DNA from: Holophagaceae bacterium
GTDB taxonomy: Bacteria > Acidobacteriota > Holophagae > Holophagales > Holophagaceae
Direction of reading: 5' to 3'
NCBI GenBank assembly: GCA_016710635.1
Contig: JADJVL010000002.1
Coordinates: 62,001-126,000, forward strand
Length of the DNA: 64,000 nucleotides
Below, piece by piece: positions 40,906 to 49,508 of this stretch. The notes under the pieces were generated by a model. The model was not told the origin of the DNA. It ran no database searches and saw only the letters and a program-made list of their open reading frames with translations. The stretch's first letter is position 1. Each line of letters starts with the position of its first letter. A program made the position numbers and the translations under genes.

Positions 40906-42891
40906 ATGGATCCAGCCTTCTCCGTCCCACTTGGCGCCCTCGGCTGCTTGGCGGCGGGCACCGGTCTGGGCCTGTGGCTGGGTCTGCGGCGCCCGGCTGC
41001 CTCCAGCCCGGCGCCATTGCAGGATCTGGAAGCCCTGGCCGGGATCATGGTGGCGGAACTGGATGACCAGGGACGGTTCCGGAAGGTGCCCACCGCCCTC
41101 GCGGAGCTTCTGGCGATTCCCGCCGGAGATCTGCACGGGCTTCCCCTGGCGGACCTGGTCCACGGGGAGGACCGCGCCGCCTGCGCCAGCCATTGCCTGG
41201 ATCTGGCCGAGGGCCGGGCTTCCAGGTGCAGCATGGAAGTCCGCCTTCAGGCGTCGGAGGGCACCCGCTGGGTCCACCTCGACGGCCGGCTGCTTCCCGG
41301 AGCCGGGCTCATCTGCCTCATCCGCGACATCGGTGAGACCCGGCGCGTCCAGGAGGCCCTCCAGGAAAGCGAGGAACGCTTCCGGACCATCGCCGACACC
41401 GCTTCCTGCGCGATCTTCACCTATGGGACGACCTTCAATTATGTGAGCGGTTTCGCCTGCCAGCTCCTGGGGCGGACGCGGGAGGAATTGCTGCGGACCG
41501 CCTTCTGGGAAGTGGTCCATCCCGACGACCGGGAGCAGGTCCGGCAGCGGGGCCTGGCGCGGCAGCGGGGCGAGGCCGTGCCCGGCCGCTACGAATTCCG
41601 CGTCCTGCGGCCGGACGGTTCCGTGCGCTGGGTGGACTTCACCGCCGGCGCGATCCAGCACGGCGGGCAGACGCTGGGCCTCGGCACGGCCTTCGACATC
41701 ACGGACCGGGTGGCCGCGGTGGAGTCCCGCCTGTCCCTGGAGCGTCGGATGTTCGAGTCCCAGCGGCTTGAAAGCCTGGGCCTGATGGCCGGCGGCGTGG
41801 CCCACGACTTCAACAACCTCCTCACCATCATTCTCGGCAACGCCAGCCTCGCCCAGGACGAGTCCGAGCCCGGGAGCCTCGTCCACACGAGCCTCCACAG
41901 CATCGTCGAGACCGCGCTGCGCGCCTCAGACCTCACGCGGCAGATGCTCGCCTACTCGGGCCGCGGCAAGTTCCGCCGGGAGCCGCTCAACCTCAACAGC
42001 ACCGTCCGCTCCCTCACGGGGCTGGTGGAGACCTCCATTCCCAGGCACGTCGCCGTCGCCTATGACCTTGCGGAGGGCCTGCCGGCCCTGGACGCGGATT
42101 CCACCCAGCTCCAGCAGGTCATCCTCAACCTGCTGACCAACGCCGTGGAGGCCATCGGCGCCTCGCCGGGCACCGTCCGGGTGAGCACGGGCCTCCAGAC
42201 CCTCGGCCCCGACGAGTTGGCCGGCCTCTATCCCGAACAGAACCTGGAGCCCGGGCCCCATCTGTTCCTTGAGGTCACCGATTCGGGGATGGGCATGGAC
42301 GAAGAGACCCAGCGGCGCATCTTCGACCCTTTCTTTACCACCAAGCCCGCCGGGCGCGGCCTCGGGCTGGCGGCCATGCAGGGCATCGTCCGCGGGCACC
42401 GGGGCGGCATCCGGCTGATCAGCGAGCCCGGGCAGGGCACCACCTTCCGCATCGTGTTCCCCGCCCTCGAAGCGCCGCCCCATGAGATCCGGGAGGCCCA
42501 GCCCGCGGACGCCGACTGGAAGGGGCACGGCGTCCTGCTCGTCGTGGACGACGAGGCGCCCCTCCGGGAGATGGCCTCGCTGGTCCTGCGGCGCGCCGGC
42601 TTCGAGGTGTTGGAAGCCGCCAACGGCCTGGATGGGGTCGAGACCCTGCGCGTCCACGCGCCGCAGATCCGCGCCGTCCTCCTCGACATCTCCATGCCGA
42701 TCATGACGGGCGGCGAGGCCCTGCCCGCCCTCCGGCGCATCCGGCCCAGCCTGCCCGTCATCCTCACCAGCGGTTTCGATGGCGAGGAGCGCGTGCAGCA
42801 GCTGCTCCTGGAGCCCGGCACCCTGTTCCTCCAGAAGCCTTACGCCGCCGCGGACCTTCTGGGCCGCATGCGGGACGCGCTGGGGGAGTGA
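40906..42891 (+). CDS. PAS hybrid histidine kinase with C-terminal receiver
   Basis: 661 residues from the ATG at 40906; another ATG at 40864 would overlap the previous stop. One N-terminal hydrophobic segment (VPLGALGCLAAGTGLGLWLG), two PAS regions (about 40-150 and 155-275, the second with DGSVRWVDFTAG...DITDR), phospho-acceptor His300 in GGVAHDFNNLL, an ATPase domain (LLTNAVEAIG, DSGMGM, FDPFFTTKPAGRGLGLAA) and a receiver domain with DDE near the start, phospho-acceptor Asp594 in LLDISMP and a Lys in QKPYAA. The closing receiver has no output domain, so phosphotransfer to another protein is inferred. It is a close paralogue of the upstream CHASE kinase; both kinases use the same HDFNNL type. 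Confidence 0.9.
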   Translation: MDPAFSVPLGALGCLAAGTGLGLWLGLRRPAASSPAPLQDLEALAGIMVAELDDQGRFRKVPTALAELLAIPAGDLHGLPLADLVHGEDRAACASHCLDLAEGRASRCSMEVRLQASEGTRWVHLDGRLLPGAGLICLIRDIGETRRVQEALQESEERFRTIADTASCAIFTYGTTFNYVSGFACQLLGRTREELLRTAFWEVVHPDDREQVRQRGLARQRGEAVPGRYEFRVLRPDGSVRWVDFTAGAIQHGGQTLGLGTAFDITDRVAAVESRLSLERRMFESQRLESLGLMAGGVAHDFNNLLTIILGNASLAQDESEPGSLVHTSLHSIVETALRASDLTRQMLAYSGRGKFRREPLNLNSTVRSLTGLVETSIPRHVAVAYDLAEGLPALDADSTQLQQVILNLLTNAVEAIGASPGTVRVSTGLQTLGPDELAGLYPEQNLEPGPHLFLEVTDSGMGMDEETQRRIFDPFFTTKPAGRGLGLAAMQGIVRGHRGGIRLISEPGQGTTFRIVFPALEAPPHEIREAQPADADWKGHGVLLVVDDEAPLREMASLVLRRAGFEVLEAANGLDGVETLRVHAPQIRAVLLDISMPIMTGGEALPALRRIRPSLPVILTSGFDGEERVQQLLLEPGTLFLQKPYAAADLLGRMRDALGE

Positions 42892-42912
42892 GCACCGCTC
42901 ACTGGACGGTGC

Positions 42913-43617
42913 TTACTGGACGAGGGTGCCGATGTGCTCGCCCTTCACCGCCGCCACCAGGTGGCCGGGGACCAGCATGTCGAACACGATGATCGGCAGC
43001 TTGTTCTCCATGCAGAGGGCGATGGCGGCGGCGTCCATGACCTTCAGGCCCTTCTCCAGGACCTCCTGGAAGCTGATCCGGTCGTAGCGCGTGGCGGTGG
43101 GATCCTGCTTGGGATCCGCGGTGTAGATGCCGTCCACGTTCGTCGCCTTCATGACCACCTCCGCGGCCACTTCGTTGGCCCTCAGGGCCGCCGCGGTATC
43201 GGTGCTGAAGAAGGGGTTGCCGGTGCCCGCGCCGAAGATCACGACGCGACCCTTTTCCAGGTGGCGGGTGGCGCGGCGCCGGATGTAGCTTTCCGCGACC
43301 TTCGGCATCTCGAGACCCGACAAGGTGCGGGTATGGACGCCCTTGTGCTCCAGTGCGTCCTGGAGGGCCAAGGCGTTGATCATCGTGGCCAGCATGCCCA
43401 TGTGGTCCGCCGTGGTGCGGTCCATGCCGGTGGTCGCGCCCGCCACGCCCCGGAAGATGTTGCCCCCGCCGATGACGAGGCCGACCTCCACGCCCATGGC
43501 CCGGATCTCCTTGATCTGGTCCGCGATCATGGACACGACAGCGGGATCGATGCCGCCCGGTCGTTCGCCCATGAGGGCTTCGCCGCTCAGCTTCAGGAGG
43601 ATGCGCTTGTACTTCAT
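42913..43617 (-). CDS. pyrH: UMP kinase
   Basis: 234 residues, hexameric bacterial UMP kinase size. It makes UDP from UMP. Conserved blocks: KRILLKLSGEALMG, VIGGGNIFRG, MGMLATMINALALQDAL, RVVIFGAGTGNPFFSTDTAAALRA and ATNVDGIYTADP. GGAG precedes the ATG at 43617. A terminator-like hairpin lies between tsf and this gene, so it may rely on read-through or its own promoter. Confidence 0.95.
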   Translation of the reverse strand: MKYKRILLKLSGEALMGERPGGIDPAVVSMIADQIKEIRAMGVEVGLVIGGGNIFRGVAGATTGMDRTTADHMGMLATMINALALQDALEHKGVHTRTLSGLEMPKVAESYIRRRATRHLEKGRVVIFGAGTGNPFFSTDTAAALRANEVAAEVVMKATNVDGIYTADPKQDPTATRYDRISFQEVLEKGLKVMDAAAIALCMENKLPIIVFDMLVPGHLVAAVKGEHIGTLVQ

Positions 43618-43682
43618 GACCGGCTCCGGAATGGTGGGTCCTGGGATCCTGGCTTCCAGCCTACGGCAGGAATCCGAGGCAT

Positions 43683-43708
43683 AAAAAGGGCGGCTCGGAG
43701 GCCGCCCT
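43683..43708 (-). terminator. Intrinsic terminator after tsf
   Basis: On the minus strand AGGGCGGC (43708-43701), a 6-base loop, GCCGCCCT (43694-43687), then TTTTAT. It stands 22 bases after the tsf stop and 66 bases before pyrH. A perfect 8-bp GC stem with a T-run is good evidence for at least partial termination. Confidence 0.8.
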
Positions 43709-43729
43709 TCGGGATCAGGGAAGAACGGC

Positions 43730-44389
43730 TTACTTCGCGGCCATCTGGGCGGCGACTTCCTCGGCGAAATTGTCCTTCCGCTTTTCGAGGCCCTCGCCAA
43801 GCACGAACTTCTGGAAGCGGCGGACCGAGAGCTTCTCGCCAATCTCGGCGGTCTTGGTGCTGACGTACTGCCGCACGGTGAGGTCCGGATTCATGATAAA
43901 GGGCTGCTCGAGGAGGCAGATCTCGGAAATGATCTTGCCCATCTTGCCCTCGACGATCTTCTCGACGACGTTGGCGGGCTTGCCCGTGGCCAGGGCCTGC
44001 GCCAGGGCGATCTCCTTCTCCTTGGCCAGGAACTCGGGGGTCACCTCTTCGGGGTTCACGAAGTGGGGCGCGGGGTCGGCGGCCGCCACATGCATGGCGA
44101 TCTCCTTCACGAAGCGCTGGAAGCCCTCGGTCTTGGCGACGAAATCGGTCTCGCAGTTGATCTCGATGAGCACGCCCACACGACCGCCGGGGTGGATGTA
44201 GGCCTCGACGATGCCTTCAGTGGCGATGCGGTCCGCCTTCTTCTCGGCGGCCGCGAGACCCTTCTTCCGGAGGTAGTCGATGGCGCCTTCCATATCGCCA
44301 TTGGTCTCTTCCAGGGCCTTCTTGCAGTCCATCATGCCGATGCCGGTCTTCTCGCGGAGTTCCTTCACGTCCTGCGCGGTGAAAGCCAT
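43730..44389 (-). CDS. tsf: Translation elongation factor Ts
   Basis: 219 residues, the short form of EF-Ts. It recharges EF-Tu with GTP. The N-terminal UBA-like block (VKELREKTGIGMMDCKKAL) and the core INCETDFVAKTEGF, with the TDFV tip that enters EF-Tu, are present; IMNPDLTVRQYV follows. GGAG precedes the ATG. Order after rpsB is the usual one. Confidence 0.96.
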   Translation of the reverse strand: MAFTAQDVKELREKTGIGMMDCKKALEETNGDMEGAIDYLRKKGLAAAEKKADRIATEGIVEAYIHPGGRVGVLIEINCETDFVAKTEGFQRFVKEIAMHVAAADPAPHFVNPEEVTPEFLAKEKEIALAQALATGKPANVVEKIVEGKMGKIISEICLLEQPFIMNPDLTVRQYVSTKTAEIGEKLSVRRFQKFVLGEGLEKRKDNFAEEVAAQMAAK

Positions 44390-44452
44390 GGTGTTCTCCC
44401 ATCCAAGCGGGCCAGTGGCCCGTCATTCGAATTCAAAGGTGTGCGAAGGGAC

Positions 44453-45211
44453 TCAGGCTTCCGCGCCTTCGTTGGCCTTCTCTTCCATCATCTTCTTCAT
44501 CTCGGTGGTGTCGCCCTTGTCCTTGAAGGACTGGCGGCCTTCGAGGATGGAGTCCGCCAGGCGCTCGGAGAACAGCAGGATGGAGCGGATGGCGTCGTCA
44601 TTGGCGGGGATGACGTAGTCGATCTTGTCGGGGTCGCAGTTCGTGTCCACGATGCCGATGATGCGCAGGCCGAGCTTGGCGGCCTCGGTGACGGCGATCT
44701 CCTCCCGGTGCGGATCGATCACGAAGATGATTTCGGGCAGGCTGCGCATGTCGCGGATGCCGGCGAAGGAGGCGTCGAGCTTCTCGCGGGTGCGGTTCAG
44801 CATCAGGATGTCCTTCTTCGAGAGAAGGGCGGTGCGGGCGGGATCATTCAGGGTGGCCTCGATCTCGCGGAACTTCTCGAGGCTCTTCTTGATGGTGCTG
44901 AAGTTCGTCAGCATGCCGCCGAGCCAGCGGTTGTTCACGTAGTAGGCGCCGCAGCGCTCCGCCTGCTCCTTGATGAGGTCCTGGGCCTGGGGCTTGGTGG
45001 CCACGAACAGGAAGCTCTTGCCCTCGGCGGCGGCCTTCGTGGCGAACTGGGCCGCGGAGTTCCAGAGGCGCAGGGTCTTCTGCAGGTCGATGATGTAGAT
45101 GCTGTTGCGGGCACCGAAGATGTACTTCTTCATCTTCGGATTCCAGCGCTTGGTCTGGTGACCGAAATGGGCACCGGCTTCGAGCAGTTCCTTCATTTGG
45201 ATGGCAGCCAT
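44453..45211 (-). CDS. rpsB: Ribosomal protein S2
   Basis: 252 residues with a strong GGAGG site. Typical S2 blocks: MKELLEAGAHFGHQTKRWNPKMKKYIFG, YYVNNRWLGGMLTNF, LPEIIFVIDPHREEIAVTEA and GIVDTNCDPDKIDYVIPANDDAIRSI. It is part of the 30S subunit. A hairpin stands in its long leader. Confidence 0.97.
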   Translation of the reverse strand: MAAIQMKELLEAGAHFGHQTKRWNPKMKKYIFGARNSIYIIDLQKTLRLWNSAAQFATKAAAEGKSFLFVATKPQAQDLIKEQAERCGAYYVNNRWLGGMLTNFSTIKKSLEKFREIEATLNDPARTALLSKKDILMLNRTREKLDASFAGIRDMRSLPEIIFVIDPHREEIAVTEAAKLGLRIIGIVDTNCDPDKIDYVIPANDDAIRSILLFSERLADSILEGRQSFKDKGDTTEMKKMMEEKANEGAEA

Positions 45212-45309
45212 GATGGCCTCCTCAATGGATGCGGACGGGCGGTCCGCGCTTGGGGATGAGGGTCCTGTGGACCCGATTCGACCGGATTTCCCGGTCCGTC
45301 CTACACACC

Positions 45310-45333
45310 GATGGGGAGACCAGGCTCCCCATC
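45310..45333 (-). other. Perfect hairpin in the rpsI-rpsB gap
   Basis: GATGGGGAG, six bases, CTCCCCATC: a perfect 9-bp stem about 100 bases before the rpsB ATG and 24 bases after the rpsI stop. No T-run follows on the minus strand. It may be a processing site, a weak terminator, or part of an S2 autoregulatory leader, which is known for rpsB in other bacteria. Confidence 0.55.
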
Positions 45334-45356
45334 GCGTCAAAGAGCTGTGCTGAGGA

Positions 45357-45749
45357 TCAGCGCTTGCTGTACTGGAAGCGGCGACGGGCGGCCTTCTGGC
45401 CGGGCTTCTTGCGCTCCTTCATGCGGGGGTCGCGGGTCAGGAGACCGGCGGCGCGGAGCATGGACTTGAGCTGGTCGTTGTACTGGAGCAGGGCGCGGGA
45501 GACGCCCAGGCGGATGGCCGCGGCCTGGCCGGCGGGGCCGCCGCCGGTGACGGTGACCGCGAGGTCGAACTTGCCGAAGAGCTCGGAGAGCACCAGGGGC
45601 TGGTTCACCATCATGCGGAGCACGGCATTGGGGAAGTAGTGCTCCAGGGCGCGGCCATTGACCGTGACCTTGCCCGTGCCGGGACGGAGGAAGACGCGGG
45701 AGGACGCGCTCTTGCGGCGGCCGGTTCCGTAGTTCTGATTCATCGCCAT
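45357..45749 (-). CDS. rpsI: Ribosomal protein S9
   Basis: 130 residues. S9 signature: YGTGRRKSASSRVFLRPGTGKVTVNGRALEHYFP, GGGPAGQAAAIRLGVSRAL and the C-terminal KKPGQKAARRRFQYSKR that reaches the P-site tRNA. GAGG is 6 bases before the ATG at 45749; a second in-frame ATG lies two codons later. It follows rplM by 23 bases. Confidence 0.96.
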   Translation of the reverse strand: MAMNQNYGTGRRKSASSRVFLRPGTGKVTVNGRALEHYFPNAVLRMMVNQPLVLSELFGKFDLAVTVTGGGPAGQAAAIRLGVSRALLQYNDQLKSMLRAAGLLTRDPRMKERKKPGQKAARRRFQYSKR

Positions 45750-45772
45750 CGTGACCTCTGCAGTTGCTTGAA

Positions 45773-46210
45773 TTAGGCGTCGATCTTCAGGGTTTCGGGC
45801 TGCTGGGCGGTCTGCTGGTGGTTGGCGCCCTCGTAGACCTTGAGCTTGCGGTACATCTGGCGGCCCAGGGGACCCTTCGGGAGCATGCCCTTGACGGCGG
45901 ACTCGATGATGCGGGCCGGGAAGGTCTGGTGCATGACCTTGGCGCGCACGGACTTGATGGAGCCGGGCTGGGTGTTGGGCACGCGGTGGTAGACCTTCTG
46001 ATCCATCTTCTTGCCGGTGAAGACGGCCTTGGCGGCGTTGATGACCACAACGTGATCGCCGGTGTCCAGGAAGGGCGTCCAGGTGGGCTTGCGCTTGCCC
46101 GAAAGGACTTCGGCGACCGCGCTGCTCAGGCGGCCGACGGGAATCCCGGTGGCGTCCACGAGGAACCACTTGCGCTGAATCTCTTGGCCCTTGGGGAAGT
46201 AGGTGCTCAT
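45773..46210 (-). CDS. rplM: Ribosomal protein L13
   Basis: 145 residues. L13 signature: RKWFLVDATGIPVGRLSSAVAEVLSGKRKPTWTPFLDTGDHVVVINA, KVYHRVPNTQPG, and MLPKGPLGRQMYRKLKVYEGANH. GGAGT is 7 bases before the ATG at 46210, and the family start MSTYFPKG supports it over the upstream in-frame ATG at 46276. First gene of the rplM-rpsI-rpsB-tsf cluster. Confidence 0.96.
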   Translation of the reverse strand: MSTYFPKGQEIQRKWFLVDATGIPVGRLSSAVAEVLSGKRKPTWTPFLDTGDHVVVINAAKAVFTGKKMDQKVYHRVPNTQPGSIKSVRAKVMHQTFPARIIESAVKGMLPKGPLGRQMYRKLKVYEGANHQQTAQQPETLKIDA

Positions 46211-46231
46211 GGCCAGACTCCAAAACCCGAC

Positions 46232-46255
46232 ATGAAGGTATGCATGAAGGTATGC
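46232..46255. repeat. Two tandem 12-base repeats in the rplM leader
   Basis: ATGAAGGTATGC occurs twice in a row directly upstream of rplM, inside the transcribed leader predicted from the promoter at 46312-46340. Role unknown; it may simply be a slippage product. Confidence 0.7.
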
Positions 46256-46311
46256 GTGGTGCGAAAAAGCATTCATGCGCAGACCACCTACGGCGGAGGC
46301 GCAGAACGAAA

Positions 46312-46340
46312 ATCCTATCGCTCGGACCCATGCGGGTCAA
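46312..46340 (-). promoter_or_regulatory. Sigma-70-type promoter of the rplM-rpsI-rpsB-tsf cluster
   Basis: On the minus strand TTGACC (46340-46335), exactly 17 bases, TAGGAT (46317-46312). Five of six -35 bases and four of six -10 bases fit the consensus. Transcription would begin near 46305, giving a leader of about 95 bases before rplM. Confidence 0.75.
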
Positions 46341-46420
46341 GGAAGTTTTTCTCCTGGGCGGGGTTAGACGCCAGCCGGGGCGGGGGGCGGATCCCCTTCT
46401 GGGCGGCCGTGGCCTTGTTG

Positions 46421-47506
46421 CTAGCCCATGGCCAAGGCCCAGAGCTCCTGGGCTATTCTCGCAGCTCCCAGGCCATCCACCAGGGCCATGCCGTCCCGGC
46501 TCTGCTCCTGGCGGGTCTCCTGGCCTTCAGGTCCGAGCCAGCGCTCCATGGCTTCCTCGGTGGCCCGGAGGTCCGCGTCCGGGCCGACGCCGAGGTCAAA
46601 GCAGCCGGCAGCGAGGGCCAGGTCGGCGATCACCTGGTGCTGGCGCTCGTTCTGGCCCCACGCGGCCGCGGGAACCCCCATGCACAGCGCTTCCACGAGG
46701 GTGATGCCCGCGCTGCACCAGAGGGCGTCGTACTCGGGGATGCGCCGGGTCAGGTTGGGAAGGGCTTCATGGATGGTGCAGCCCGGGAAGGGCCGCAGGT
46801 CCAGTCCCGAAGGGGCCAGGATGGTGCAGGTGCCCCGCCAGCGGTCCTGGGCCTGAAGGGTGTCGAGGACCTCGTAGGCGCGGCGGGCCAGTCCCGGACC
46901 GTCGCTGCCGCCAAAGGTGATGAGCAGGCGGTGGGAGGCCAGGGGCTGCAGCGGGTGCCGGCGGGGACGGAGCTCCATGGCCTCCGGGGAGACCACGATG
47001 TAGCCCGCGCCCCGCAGCACGCGGCAGGCGCCATGCTGGGTCTCAAAGGGGCGGACCTTCCGGCCCTGGATGGTCTTCACCGGGTGGTCCGGCCAGGTGA
47101 CGCCTTCAAGGTACGGCTGAAAGAGCAGATCCGCGGCCTCGTGGGCATCCCCGTCGTCTTCCATCACCGCGACCTTGGCGGGGCGCAGGGACTGGATCAG
47201 GTCCGGGGTCGCGTCCCACTGGTCCAGCAGGACGACGGAAGGCAGGAGGTTCGCGGGCAGGGGCGCCTGCAGCTCCTCGCCAAGGTCCACCACCGGAAAG
47301 GGGAAGGCCTGGTCGAGGAAGGGATGCCGGCCCGAACCGACCCGACGCGCCCGGTGATCGCCGGAAATGGCCAGGGTGCAGGCCGCCCCGCCTCCGTGGG
47401 CGGCCGCCAGGACCCGCCAGGCCTCGTGCAACGCCATGGCCCTTGCCACATGACCCAACCCCAGGCGCGCATCGGCATGGACTCGAAGGATGAGGTGGGG
47501 CTGCAT
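46421..47506 (-). CDS. PseG-like UDP-sugar hydrolase/glycosyltransferase-fold protein
   Basis: 361 residues from the ATG at 47506. The N-terminus HLILRVHADARLGLGHVARAMALHEAWR matches the PseG start (RADAS..IGTGHVMRCLAL), including the catalytic-type His. The C-terminal GT-B half has LLITFGGSDGPGLARRAYEVL and SAGITLVEALCMGVPAAAWGQNERQ, as in PseG/MurG. PseG removes UDP in pseudaminic acid synthesis. No other pse genes are in the window, so a related sugar-nucleotide function is equally possible. The ribosome site is weak. Confidence 0.7.
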   Translation of the reverse strand: MQPHLILRVHADARLGLGHVARAMALHEAWRVLAAAHGGGAACTLAISGDHRARRVGSGRHPFLDQAFPFPVVDLGEELQAPLPANLLPSVVLLDQWDATPDLIQSLRPAKVAVMEDDGDAHEAADLLFQPYLEGVTWPDHPVKTIQGRKVRPFETQHGACRVLRGAGYIVVSPEAMELRPRRHPLQPLASHRLLITFGGSDGPGLARRAYEVLDTLQAQDRWRGTCTILAPSGLDLRPFPGCTIHEALPNLTRRIPEYDALWCSAGITLVEALCMGVPAAAWGQNERQHQVIADLALAAGCFDLGVGPDADLRATEEAMERWLGPEGQETRQEQSRDGMALVDGLGAARIAQELWALAMG

Positions 47507-47581
47507 GATCGGTTGAGGTTGGCTGTGGGGGTTGGGCCAACAGTCTAGCCGGGGAATCCGGATCCACCGCAAGCCTTCCAA

Positions 47582-48163
47582 TCACGGAAAAGGATGGCCT
47601 TCCCGGAAGCCGGGGCGGGGCTCGGGGACCGTCGGGGCCTCCGCCAGGGGCCAGCCGTCGGCGAAGTAGGCCTCCTTGTAACGGACGTAGCGGCTCCAGA
47701 TGCCCGCGACCAGGGCCTTCTGGGCCTCCCCCAGGTCCTTCTTCACCTCGGCGGGCCATCCGGCCACCAGGGTGTGGGGCGGCGCCTGGAAGCCCTCCCG
47801 CAGGAGGCTTCCCGCCGCCACGAGGCAGCCCTCACCCACCACGGCGCCGTCCATGATCGTGCTGCTCATCCCCACCAGGACGCCCCGCTCGAGGGTGCAC
47901 CCGTGGAGCATCACGTTGTGGGCCAGGCTCACCTCGTCGCCGATCACCGTCGGCCAGCGACCGTTGGTGACATGGATGCAGCACATGTCCTGGATGTTGG
48001 TGCGCGCGCCGATGCGGATCCAGTTCACGTCGCCGCGCACGACGCAGTTGAACCAGACGGAGCTGTCGTCGCCGAGCTCCACGTCCCCCAGGACGAGGGC
48101 GTTGTCCGCCACGAAGACCCGGGCTCCGAGCTTCGGGACCATGCCTTGGAAGGGTCGGATCAT
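47582..48163 (-). CDS. Gamma-carbonic anhydrase-like hexapeptide-repeat protein
   Basis: 193 residues with a strong GGAGG site. Left-handed beta-helix repeats are evident, with the metal histidines of the gamma-CA family in IQDMCCIHV and SLAHNVMLHGC. It resembles YrdA/PaaY/CaiE proteins, which form trimers and often bind zinc; carbonic anhydrase or thioester hydrolase activity is possible but not certain. The frame begins MIRPFQGMVPKLGARVFVA, typical for this group. The next gene is divergent. Confidence 0.85.
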   Translation of the reverse strand: MIRPFQGMVPKLGARVFVADNALVLGDVELGDDSSVWFNCVVRGDVNWIRIGARTNIQDMCCIHVTNGRWPTVIGDEVSLAHNVMLHGCTLERGVLVGMSSTIMDGAVVGEGCLVAAGSLLREGFQAPPHTLVAGWPAEVKKDLGEAQKALVAGIWSRYVRYKEAYFADGWPLAEAPTVPEPRPGFREGHPFP

Positions 48164-48249
48164 GGGGCCTCCTCCACGGGAGGGTAATGGATTTCCCCGG
48201 CCGGCCCCCTTCGGTCCCCCTTTTTTCCGCGGCCCACTAAGCTATCCCG

Positions 48250-49473
48250 ATGCTTCCCCAGCTGCTTCCCTCCCGCCGCGAGTTCCCGGGGGACGATCCC
48301 ATTTTCGCCCTCAACGCCGAGGCGAATGCCCGTCGCAGCGCCGGTGAAAGCGTGATCAACGCCACCGTGGGGGCCCTGCTGGATGATCAGGGCCAGCTCG
48401 TGGTCCTGGAGACGGTGATGGACCTGTACCGGCGGCTCAAGCCCGCCGAGATCGCCCCCTACGCTCCCATTTCCGGGGATCCCGCCTTTCTGCGCGCGCT
48501 GGTCCAGCGCTACTGGCCGGATCTCGCGGGGCCCGGCGTGGGGTGCGCGACCCCGGGGGGAACCGGCGCGCTGGCGCTGTCCATCCGCAATTTCCTGGAT
48601 CCCGGGGAGGCCGTGCTTACGCTGGCGCCGTTCTGGGGACCCTACGCCACGATCTGCGCGGAACAGGGCGTCCGGCTGGAGACCTTCCCCCTGCCGGAAG
48701 CCGGGCACACCTTCGACCAGGCCGATCTGGAGGCCCTGTTCCTGGATCTCATGCACCGCCAGGGACGCATGCTGCTCTGGTTCAACGATCCCTGTCACAA
48801 CCCCAGCGGCCGCTGCTCCAGCCCCATCGGCCGGACCCGGCTGCTCGGGGCGCTGCGGGAGGCCGCCAAGCATGGACCGGTGACGCTGCTCCTGGACCTG
48901 GCCTACCTCGAATACGCCGCGGATCCCGCGGAAGTCGACCATGCGCTGCGGGACTATGCCGCCTTCGCCGAGGCGGACTCCCTGGACGGCAACATCCTCG
49001 TCGGCGCGATCCTGTCCATTTCGAAGGCCCTCACCTTGTATGGCGCCCGGGCTGGGGCGCTGGTCTTTCCCTGGACCCGGGACCCCGCCCTCCAGGCCGC
49101 CTTGTCCATGTCCTGCCGGGGCGCCTTTTCCAACGCGCCCCGTGCGCCCCAGTCCCTGCTGATGCAGCTGGCCCGGGACGGGAAGGCGCAGGTCCGCCTC
49201 AACGACGAGCATCGCCACTGGTCCCAGGTTCTTGAAACGCGGGCCCGTGCCCTTTCCGATGCTCTCCGGAGCCGGAAGCTCGCCGGCGTCGCCTGGCAGG
49301 GGGGCTTCTTCGTCACCCTGCCGGCCCGGGACCCTTTCCTCGCCGCCGAACGGCTCAAGGCGCACGGCGTCTTCGTGGTCCCCATGAAGGAGGGCCTTCG
49401 CGTCGGCATCTGCGGCCTCAGGACCGAAGAGGCCGAACGCTTCGCGGAAGCCTACGCGGCGGCCCTGGACTGA
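48250..49473 (+). CDS. PLP-dependent aminotransferase, class I/II (aspartate/aromatic type)
   Basis: 407 residues, fold type I. The opening FALNAEANARRSAGESVINATVGALLDDQG and GGTGALALSIRNFL are typical of the aspartate/aromatic aminotransferase group; FNDPCHNPSGRC carries the Asn, DLAYLEYA the Asp/Tyr pair, and SISKALTLYGARAG the PLP lysine. The C-terminal Arg lies in GLRVGICGL. The amino acid specificity is not readable. It is convergent with the MglA-PAS gene. Confidence 0.85.
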   Translation: MLPQLLPSRREFPGDDPIFALNAEANARRSAGESVINATVGALLDDQGQLVVLETVMDLYRRLKPAEIAPYAPISGDPAFLRALVQRYWPDLAGPGVGCATPGGTGALALSIRNFLDPGEAVLTLAPFWGPYATICAEQGVRLETFPLPEAGHTFDQADLEALFLDLMHRQGRMLLWFNDPCHNPSGRCSSPIGRTRLLGALREAAKHGPVTLLLDLAYLEYAADPAEVDHALRDYAAFAEADSLDGNILVGAILSISKALTLYGARAGALVFPWTRDPALQAALSMSCRGAFSNAPRAPQSLLMQLARDGKAQVRLNDEHRHWSQVLETRARALSDALRSRKLAGVAWQGGFFVTLPARDPFLAAERLKAHGVFVVPMKEGLRVGICGLRTEEAERFAEAYAAALD

Positions 49474-49508
49474 AGCCCGCCGCGGCCAGCACCAGGAGTT
49501 GGCCGGGA

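Noticed and set aside
45310..45333. Calling the rpsI-rpsB hairpin an intrinsic terminator
   Set aside because: There is no T-run, and termination here would cut essential rpsB and tsf off from the only good promoter; left as an unassigned hairpin.
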